DNA from: GCA-002694895 sp964436345
GTDB lineage: Bacteria; Chloroflexota; Dehalococcoidia; Lucifugimonadales; GCA-002694895
Length of the DNA: 12,678 nt
Reading direction: 5' to 3'
Assembly (NCBI GenBank): GCA_964436345.1
Contig: CAYTCC010000036.1
Location: 1-12,678, forward strand
Under the pieces are notes generated by a model. The model was given only the letters and a program-made list of their open reading frames with translations. It was not told where the DNA came from and did not search any database. The translations under genes and the position numbers were made by a program. Positions 6,832 through 12,678 of the stretch are shown piece after piece. Position 1 is the first letter of the stretch. Each line of letters starts with the position of its first letter.

Positions 6832-8403
6832 TTATTTAGAATTAATTTTAAGAGCCTGTCCTTTTAAAGTTTTTGTATGTTTACCTTTGTCAATTACAAG
6901 ATTACCATTTACTAATACATATTCTATTCCTTCAGCAAATTGCTTAGGATTATCTTTTGTGGCTTTTGATTTAATTTTATTTAAATTAAAAATTGTCAAA
7001 TCTGCTTTGAATCCATTTTTAATTAGCCCTCTATCTGAAATTCCAAGTCTTTGTGCAGGGAAAGAGGTGATTTTTCTTATCGCATATTCAAGTGACATAT
7101 ACTTTTCCTCTCTTACATATTCGGAGATTATAGTTGGGAAACATCCATATGTTCTTGGACTTGGGAAGTCTCCTAATAAGACTGCATCACTTCCAACCAT
7201 TGATAACGGATGATTAATGAAATGAGGTATTGTGCTACCATTTGCACCTAAAGCAACATAACAAGTTTGCAAATCTTCTTCAATTAAAATTTCACATATT
7301 GTATCTATTGGATGTTGGTTTCTTGATCTTGAAATTTCTCCAACAGATAATCCTTCATATTTATGGTTTTTTGGTAATTTGAAATATGTTAACCAAACTT
7401 GTTCCCAACTTAATGCCCTTGGAGCAACTTCTTTTTTTAATTGAGATCTCAGTTCTTTTGATTTGAGAATAGATTTCAGAGATTTCACTCCTCCATCTTT
7501 TGTCCAGTCTGGTAGCATGATGATCAATCTAGTACTGCCATAGATATATGGATAACTATCAAATGTAATATCTAATCCTGATTCTCTTGAATTTTCAACT
7601 AATCCTAGAATTTCAGAAGATCCTCCTTTTGAATATGAACTTTGATATAAATGAGTGATATGGACAGGTATATTACTTTTCTCACCTATTACAATTGCTT
7701 CTTTGAAAGGATCTAGAAATTTATCGCCCAATTCATATCTTACATGCGTATGATAAATGCCACCTAGATTTGCTGCCTCTTTTGATAATTCAATCAATTC
7801 ATTTGTATCAGCGAAATTACCCGGAGGATATTCTAATCCAGTAGACATCCCAAATGCTCCCTCTTCCATAGATTCTCTTAGAATAGATTTCATGTTATTT
7901 ATATCTTTTGTAGTTGCTTTTTTATTTTCCCATCCTATGGTGTTTACTCTTAGGACTGAATTACCTACAAGGTATGCAATATTCACTGCTGTTTTTTCAT
8001 GAAATGCTTGCAAATATGACTCTACGGTTGGCCAAAAAACATCCTGTGATATAGTTCCGTCCAATCCAGAGTTTAATTCTATGAATTCGTGTAAATCTTC
8101 TTTTGATTTAAAAGGAGCATATGAATTTCCGTCTACTCCAATTAATTCTGTGGTTATTCCTTGTGTTACTTTCGGTTCGTGTAATGGTTCATCTAATATT
8201 CTTAAACCTGAATGGGCATGAAAATCAATGAACCCGGGTGATAATATCATGCCTTTTGCATCAATAATTTTTTTTGAATTCAAATTTTGCTGTTTATATT
8301 TGAATATTTCAATTTTATTGTTTTTTATTCCTACATCTGCATAATAACCAGGGTTACCGCTTCCGTCGACAATCATTGCATTATTTATTAGGATGTCTAG
8401 CAT
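6832..8403 (-). CDS. N-acyl-D-amino-acid deacylase-like amidohydrolase
   Basis: This is a 523-residue member of the amidohydrolase superfamily, D-aminoacylase branch, which removes acyl groups from N-acyl-D-amino acids using zinc. It starts with the small beta sandwich (LINNAMIVDGSGNPGYYADVGI), then the PGFIDFHAH metal motif (H62, H64). Further ligands are at YHTHVR (H218/H220) and VHITHL (H248/H251), with a catalytic-type Asp at GSDAVLLGD (D406) and the family block SPRTYGCFPTII (415-426). The usual GxCGxSxAP zinc-cysteine motif reads GVDGNSYAP here (89-97), so Asp91 replaces the Cys. STGLEYPPG (187-195) is also typical. The length is slightly above the usual 480-500. The ATG lacks a clear Shine-Dalgarno and follows eight A's. 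It is divergent from prfB. The exact substrate is uncertain: D-amino acid, acyl dipeptide or a hydantoin-like ring. Confidence 0.85.
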   Translation of the reverse strand: MLDILINNAMIVDGSGNPGYYADVGIKNNKIEIFKYKQQNLNSKKIIDAKGMILSPGFIDFHAHSGLRILDEPLHEPKVTQGITTELIGVDGNSYAPFKSKEDLHEFIELNSGLDGTISQDVFWPTVESYLQAFHEKTAVNIAYLVGNSVLRVNTIGWENKKATTKDINNMKSILRESMEEGAFGMSTGLEYPPGNFADTNELIELSKEAANLGGIYHTHVRYELGDKFLDPFKEAIVIGEKSNIPVHITHLYQSSYSKGGSSEILGLVENSRESGLDITFDSYPYIYGSTRLIIMLPDWTKDGGVKSLKSILKSKELRSQLKKEVAPRALSWEQVWLTYFKLPKNHKYEGLSVGEISRSRNQHPIDTICEILIEEDLQTCYVALGANGSTIPHFINHPLSMVGSDAVLLGDFPSPRTYGCFPTIISEYVREEKYMSLEYAIRKITSFPAQRLGISDRGLIKNGFKADLTIFNLNKIKSKATKDNPKQFAEGIEYVLVNGNLVIDKGKHTKTLKGQALKINSK

Positions 8404-8484
8404 TTTTTTTAATCAAGTAATGTAATAGCTTTAAACTATTAATTTTTGTAGTTATAATATCAAATTATTAGATTCAATTTGAAT
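8404..8484. promoter_or_regulatory. Divergent promoter region between the deacylase-like gene and prfB
   Basis: For prfB the plus strand has TTTAAA (8430-8435), a 17-base spacer and a perfect TATAAT (8453-8458). The start would be near 8465, giving a leader of about 20 bases; this is the best promoter in the window. For the deacylase-like gene the minus strand offers TTGAAT (8477-8472), 15 bases, then TATAAC (8456-8451), overlapping the prfB -10. A perfect palindrome ATTCAA-T-TTGAAT (8472-8484) abuts the prfB ATG. Neither gene has a good Shine-Dalgarno. Confidence 0.6.
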
Positions 8485-9580
8485 ATGGAAAATACTCTAA
8501 CATTTATTGGCAAATTAGAAAAGCGTTTTGATAGTTTACGGGGGCGGCTTTGAAATCGATAAACTGCGTTCTAAAATTGATGAATTAAGTGCCATAACTG
8601 TGTCTGATGGTTTTTGGGATGATTCTATTAAAGCTCAAAAAATTTCTAAAGAATTAGCATTTTATGAATCTCAATTAAATGATATTAATAAAGTCATAAC
8701 ATCATTGCAATCCCTAAAAGAATTGGTGATTTTATCTATTGATGAAAATGATAATTCTTTCGAAGAAGAGATTTTAAATTCTATTAATTTGTTAGAAAAT
8801 GATATTGGTGATCTAGAGCTTAAAACTTTATTTGATGGTAAATATGATATTAGAAATGCTATTATTTCGATTCATGCTGGAGCTGGTGGAGTAGAATCTC
8901 AGGATTGGGCTAGCATGTTAATGAGAATGTACTTACGATGGTCTGAAAAAATGAATATGACATCTAAAATTTTAGAAATTTCAAAAGGAGATGAAGCAGG
9001 GATTAAAAGCACTACAATCCATATTAAAGGCAATAATGTGTATGGCTTGTTAAAGAGTGAGAAAGGCGTTCATAGACTTGTCAGATTATCTCCATATGAT
9101 TCTGATAATGCCAGGCATACATCTTTTGTATTGGTTGAAACTTTACCTGAAAGTGAATCTGATGTGGAAATAGAATTGAAACCTGACGATTTAAATATAG
9201 AGTCATTTAAAGCTGGAGGAGCTGGCGGACAGAGTGTTCAGAAAAATTCTACAGCAATACGAATTACACATATACCTTCAGGCATTAAAGTTTCCTGTCA
9301 AAATGAAAGATCTCAAGCTCAGAATAAAGAAATAGCTATGAGAATATTACAGTCTAGATTGTTAGCATTAGAATTAAAAAAAAGAGAGGAGAATGAAAAG
9401 AAAATTAAAGGCCCTCATATTTCTGCTGAATGGGGGAATCAGATAAGAAGTTACGTGTTACATCCTTATAAAATGGTTAAAGATCATAGATCTGACTACG
9501 AGTCGTCTGACCCTGATAAAATATTAGACGGAGATATTAATGAATTTATTGATAATTATTTGAGAATGAGTAAAAATTAA
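8485..9580 (+). CDS. prfB: Peptide chain release factor 2, with programmed +1 frameshift
   Basis: RF2 ends translation at UGA and UAA codons. Reading starts at ATG 8485 and meets an in-frame TGA at 8551-8553 after 22 codons. A +1 shift at CTT (8548-8550) continues with GAA (8552-8554) and gives a full protein of 364 residues, against 365 in E. coli. The C-terminal part alone would be an artificial start. RF2 landmarks in full-length numbering are HAGAGGVESQDWASML (130-145), the stop-codon recognition tripeptide region LSPYDSDNARHTSF (201-214) and AGGAGGQSVQKN (243-254) with the GGQ peptidyl-release loop at 247-249. The recognition tripeptide is SPY rather than the usual SPF. The gene has its own promoter and is followed after 61 bases by the peptide transporter. 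Confidence 0.96.
8540..8553 (+). promoter_or_regulatory. RF2 autoregulatory +1 frameshift site
   Basis: The internal Shine-Dalgarno-like GGGGG (8540-8544), a 3-base spacer (CGG) and the slippery CTT followed by TGA (8548-8553) copy the E. coli prfB arrangement. When RF2 is scarce, the ribosome pauses at UGA and slips +1 from CUU to UUU, making full-length RF2. When it is plentiful, a 22-residue peptide is released. Confidence 0.95.
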
Positions 9581-9641
9581 TAATTACTTAATAAATTGTT
9601 AATAAAATAAATTTTAAATTTATTCAAACAGGAATTTTAAT
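9581..9641 (+). other. Gap between prfB and the peptide transporter; AT-only inverted repeat
   Basis: AATAAATT-TTA-AATTTATT (9606-9624) is a perfect 8-base inverted repeat made only of A and T, with no T tract, so it is a poor terminator. TTGTTA (9596-9601) and TTTATT (9619-9624) could form a weak promoter. AGGAA (9630-9634) is the ribosome site for the next gene. Transcription may simply run on from prfB. Confidence 0.35.
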
Positions 9642-11339
9642 ATGTGGATTAGTGAAAACAAGTTGTTATTTAAAATTTTATTATCATCTCTAGTGATGAT
9701 TTTTATGATTTCATGTTCTAGTGACTCTGGTGAAAAAAATGCTGACCAGTTCACTAATACTTTATCTGAAAATACTTCATCTGAAAAAAATAATAATCAA
9801 TCAGAATCAAAAACAGAGAAAACAGAAAATAAAATAGTATCTGAAGGTAAGCAACTTAATGTTATGTATTCTGATCCCCCTACACTTGATCCTCACATAG
9901 CCCAAGATTCTACATCGGCAGGAATTATTTTAGAAATTTATAGCGGATTGGTTTCTTTGGATACAAATTTACAGATTATTCCTGATATAGCAGAATCATG
10001 GACTATCAGTAATAATGGCATGAAATATACTTTTAAATTGAGAGATAACGCTAAATTTCATAATGGAAAAAAAATAACAGCACATGATTTTGTTTGGTCA
10101 TTTAACAGAGCTGCAAATCCTGCTACAAATTCTATCACTGCAGAAGATTATCTTGGTGATATAGTTGGTGTACAAGATGTAATTGATGGTAAAACAGATA
10201 AAATTTCAGGTATTAAATTAATCGATGAATTAACCTTGGAAATTAATATAGATTCTCCTAAAGCATATTTTTTAGCAAAATTGACGTACCCTGTTTCTTT
10301 TGTTTTGGATTCGGAAAATGTGCAAAATAAAAATTGGACAGATTCACCCAATGGATCTGGACCATTTATGTTAGATGAATATTTGATAGGAGAAAAATTG
10401 TTGTTAAAAAGAAATCCTGATTGGTTTAGAGAACCTGCAAAAATAGAATATGTTTCTATGAACTTGGCAGGAGGACAAGCTATGGCCATGTATGAAAATG
10501 GCGAAATTGATTTAACAGGCGTTGGAATGGCAGATTTAGAAAGAGTTTTAGATTCATCTAGTGATTTAAATAAAGACGTAGTGATAGCACCATTAAGTTT
10601 TTCTCAGTATTACATTGGATTTAATGTACAAAAACCGCCTTTTGATGATAAATATTTTAGGCAAGCTCTAGCTCATGCTATTAATAAAGAATTGATTGCA
10701 ACTGAAGTATTATCAGATTTGGTAAAACCAGCTTATGGAATTTTGCCTCCTGGCTTTCCAGGATATGATAAAAGTATTGATGGATTAAAACATGATGAAC
10801 AACTAGCGAAAGATATGCTAGCAAAATCAAAATATTCTAATATTGATGATTTGCCAAGAATAATCTTATCAGTTCCAGGGACAGGTGGAAGTGCAGGATT
10901 AGATATAGAAGTCATAATAGAGATGTGGAAACAGACATTAGGTATTGATGTGGAAATCCAGCAAGTTGAATGGGCTACATTTTTACAGATGTTAAATAAG
11001 CAGGAATTACAATTTTTTTCAGGACTTGGATGGATTGCAGATTATCCTGACCCAGAAAACTTTTTAGATATTAATTTTCATTCTACAAAATCTACAAATC
11101 ACAATGGATATAATAATGAAGAAGTAGATAAACTTTTGGAATCAGCAAGAATTGAACAGGACCTAACTACTAGAATGGAAATGTATAATAAAGCTGAAAG
11201 AATAATTGTAGATGAAGCTCCATGGATACCTTTGTGGTTCCCTGGAGACAGATATGTTTTGATAAACCAAAGAGTTAAAAATTATAAACTCACACCAATG
11301 AGTGTTCCTAAATATTCTTTGGTTGAAATAGTTGATTAA
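9642..11339 (+). CDS. Peptide ABC transporter substrate-binding lipoprotein (SBP family 5, OppA/DppA-like)
   Basis: This is the extracytoplasmic receptor that captures peptides, or sometimes nickel or sugars, for an ABC importer. The 565-residue product starts with a basic, hydrophobic signal (residues 7-24) ending in MISC. Cys25 is the likely lipidated residue, although Met at the -3 position makes the lipobox imperfect. Residues 26-66 form a Ser/Asn/Glu/Lys-rich tether. The SBP family 5 fold follows: YSDPPTLDPHIAQDS (76-90), PDIAESWTISNNGMKYTFKLRDNAKFHNGKKITAHDFVWSF (114-154, the family signature region), GSGPFMLDEY (238-247), a GFNVQKPPFDDKYFRQALAHAINKE segment and a C-terminal EAPWIPLWFPGDRYVL. 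ATG 9642 is preceded by AGGAA at a suitable distance. Two permease genes follow in the same direction, so it is the first gene of the importer operon. The ligand cannot be told from sequence. Confidence 0.93.
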   Translation: MWISENKLLFKILLSSLVMIFMISCSSDSGEKNADQFTNTLSENTSSEKNNNQSESKTEKTENKIVSEGKQLNVMYSDPPTLDPHIAQDSTSAGIILEIYSGLVSLDTNLQIIPDIAESWTISNNGMKYTFKLRDNAKFHNGKKITAHDFVWSFNRAANPATNSITAEDYLGDIVGVQDVIDGKTDKISGIKLIDELTLEINIDSPKAYFLAKLTYPVSFVLDSENVQNKNWTDSPNGSGPFMLDEYLIGEKLLLKRNPDWFREPAKIEYVSMNLAGGQAMAMYENGEIDLTGVGMADLERVLDSSSDLNKDVVIAPLSFSQYYIGFNVQKPPFDDKYFRQALAHAINKELIATEVLSDLVKPAYGILPPGFPGYDKSIDGLKHDEQLAKDMLAKSKYSNIDDLPRIILSVPGTGGSAGLDIEVIIEMWKQTLGIDVEIQQVEWATFLQMLNKQELQFFSGLGWIADYPDPENFLDINFHSTKSTNHNGYNNEEVDKLLESARIEQDLTTRMEMYNKAERIIVDEAPWIPLWFPGDRYVLINQRVKNYKLTPMSVPKYSLVEIVD

Positions 11340-11360
11340 CCAAATGTATAAGTAATAATT

Positions 11361-12290
11361 ATGTGGAAGTATATTGTAGGCAGATTAGTATGGATTCCTT
11401 TTCTACTTATTGCAGTTGCATTTATTACTTTTATATTAGGCAGATTTGGTCCCGGTGATCCTGTAGAAATTATGATGGGGACTAAATATGATCCTGTGGT
11501 AGCTGAAAGAATTAGATCTGAGATGGGATTGGACAAACCTGTTTTGGTTCAATTTTATAATTATATAGAAAATGCATCTAAGGGTGACTTTGGCGAAAGC
11601 CTACGTTACAGAGGCAGATCAGTGTCAAGTTTGATTGCTCCAAAGATAATAGTTTCAGCAAAATTAAGTTTGGTAGCTTTACTAATAAGTATATCTGCAG
11701 GATTACCATTAGGCTTTTATATAGCTCATAAGCAAGGGACATGGATAGATCCCATGATTGTATCATTATCTGTTTTTTTTATGTCTATTCCAATTATGAT
11801 TACTATCCCATTTTTACTTTGGATAGGTTGCTTGAAAACAAATTTAGTACCCTGCTCTGGGTGGGGTGGAATATTTGATTCAAGAATAATTATACCTTCA
11901 TTGGCAATGGGAATCCCGGGAGTGGCAGGAATGATTAGAATAATGAGAGCGGCAACATTGGATGTGCTCGGACAAGATTATATACGAACAGCTCATTCCA
12001 AAGGACTTCATTTTTTCACAGTTAGCACCAGGCATGTATTTAGGAATTCAATAATTCCTATTATTACTATTATGGCTTTTGCTTTAGCAGGTCTATTAGG
12101 AGGAGCATTTATAACTGAAACTATAATGGGAATCCCTGGAATAGGAAGATTTAGTGTTGAATCTATTTTTAATAGAGATTATCCAGTGATTATGGCTATT
12201 ACACTTATTGGAGCAATTGCATTTGTAATTGCTAATTTAGTTGCGGATATTTCTTATTCAATAATTGATCCAAGGATAAGATATAAATGA
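11361..12290 (+). CDS. Peptide ABC transporter permease, DppB/OppB-like
   Basis: This is an inner-membrane permease subunit of the peptide/nickel importer. The 309 residues match the normal size of about 305-340. The N-terminal membrane helix (about 8-27) and the block LGRFGPGDP (26-34) are typical, as is MGLDKPVLVQFYNYI (55-69). Further membrane helices lie at about 98-121, 133-156, 175-196, 232-255 and 276-299, giving six. The EAA-type loop that contacts the ATPase is DVLGQDYIRTAHSKGL (201-216), with the conserved Gly at 215. ETIMGIPGIGRF (253-264) is another family hallmark. It starts 21 bases after the binding-protein stop with no evident Shine-Dalgarno. It ends in an ATGA overlap with the next permease, showing tight coupling. 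Confidence 0.94.
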   Translation: MWKYIVGRLVWIPFLLIAVAFITFILGRFGPGDPVEIMMGTKYDPVVAERIRSEMGLDKPVLVQFYNYIENASKGDFGESLRYRGRSVSSLIAPKIIVSAKLSLVALLISISAGLPLGFYIAHKQGTWIDPMIVSLSVFFMSIPIMITIPFLLWIGCLKTNLVPCSGWGGIFDSRIIIPSLAMGIPGVAGMIRIMRAATLDVLGQDYIRTAHSKGLHFFTVSTRHVFRNSIIPIITIMAFALAGLLGGAFITETIMGIPGIGRFSVESIFNRDYPVIMAITLIGAIAFVIANLVADISYSIIDPRIRYK

Positions 12291-12678
12291 ACCAAAATAT
12301 CAATCAATCCAAGGGACATTTCAGGACTGCTTTATCAAGATTATACAGAAAAAAAATTGCTGTAATATGTATTGTGATCTTAATAATTATTTATTTTAGT
12401 GGTATATTTGCATTTCTTATTGCTCCTTATGAATATACTGCACAAGATTATACCAATATTAAAAAACCACCAAGTATTGAACATTGGATGGGAACTGATC
12501 GTGCTGGCAGAGATGTTTTTAGTAGGGTTTTATGGGGAGTACAAAACACAGTCATTATTACATTTGTAGCAATTCTAACTGGAGGAATATTTATTGGAGT
12601 TGGATTAGGTTTGATTTCGGGTTATAGAGGTGGAAGATTAGACTCTTTAATTATGAGAATAGGTGAAATTTCATCATC
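12287..12678 (+). CDS. Peptide ABC transporter permease, DppC/OppC-like, 5' part (cut by right edge)
   Basis: This is the second permease of the importer. It starts at ATG 12287, overlapping the previous stop as ATGA. I translated 130 codons to the edge. A cytoplasmic N-terminus with FRTALSRLYRKKIAVIC (12-28) leads into a first membrane helix (about 24-46), then the OppC-type periplasmic stretch. The diagnostic HWMGTDRAGRDVFSRVLWG (66-84) matches the family pattern LGTDxxGRDvlSRv.yG. A second membrane helix begins at about 88. The EAA loop and the remaining helices are outside the window, as are any ATPase genes (DppD/DppF type), which usually follow. Confidence 0.93.
   Translation, partial: MNQNINQSKGHFRTALSRLYRKKIAVICIVILIIIYFSGIFAFLIAPYEYTAQDYTNIKKPPSIEHWMGTDRAGRDVFSRVLWGVQNTVIITFVAILTGGIFIGVGLGLISGYRGGRLDSLIMRIGEISS

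Noticed and set aside
6826..6834. A bidirectional terminator between the convergent acylase and deacylase-like genes
   Set aside because: Only three bases lie between the stop codons and no hairpin is visible around them.
8528..8551. A TTG at 8528 as the start of prfB
   Set aside because: It only opens the frame downstream of the shift site. The ATG at 8485 with the CTT-TGA frameshift gives a full-length RF2 and explains the G-rich site.
9606..9624. Inverted repeat after prfB as a rho-independent terminator
   Set aside because: The stem is made only of A-T pairs and no run of T follows on the plus strand.
9765..9840. Low-complexity A-rich stretch as a repeat or recombination site
   Set aside because: It encodes the Ser/Asn/Glu/Lys tether of the binding lipoprotein, and no repeat unit is evident.

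Overview
The window is AT-rich (roughly 30% GC by eye) and densely coded. It looks like a piece of a free-living bacterial chromosome. It shows no mobile element, phage gene, CRISPR array or rRNA. The best guess for the host is a low-GC Chloroflexota lineage, perhaps a marine SAR202-type bacterium. This is inference. It rests on two uncharacterised proteins (3317-4018 and 2287-3315) whose conserved blocks I associate from memory with Chloroflexota genomes, and on the style of the RF2 and the N-acyl-D-amino-acid deacylase-like protein. No search was run.

Left part, minus strand, 4018 down to 1: a five-gene run reading leftwards. It holds a conserved protein of unknown function, a membrane-anchored protein with a gluzincin-type zinc-protease signature (HEWLH ... 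NETIVS), hflK, hflC and the 5' part of ybeY, which runs off the left edge. Gaps inside the run are 1 to 7 bases except before hflK. There, 57 bases contain a perfect TATAAT, so hflKC-ybeY may also have its own promoter. The theme is membrane-protein quality control (HflKC is the FtsH partner complex) plus rRNA maturation.

Middle, plus strand, 4083-6828: a small DUF503/YlxP-like gene, a tRNA-Pro(GGG), and a large penicillin-acylase-family Ntn hydrolase. The acylase's ribosome binding site begins four bases after the tRNA. Facing it with a 3-base gap is a minus-strand amidohydrolase of the N-acyl-D-amino-acid deacylase family (8403-6832).

Right part, plus strand, 8485-12678: prfB (RF2) with an intact programmed +1 frameshift site (GGGGG, 3 bases, CTT TGA), then a peptide/nickel-type ABC importer. 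The importer has a lipoprotein binding protein, a DppB/OppB-like permease and a DppC/OppC-like permease cut by the right edge. The transporter together with the two amide hydrolases suggests uptake and hydrolysis of peptides or N-acylated (possibly D-) amino acids. That link is by proximity only.

Two things here are least described: the unknown protein with its candidate metalloprotease neighbour upstream of hflKC, and the tRNA-acylase junction, where tRNA 3'-end processing would create the mRNA 5' end.
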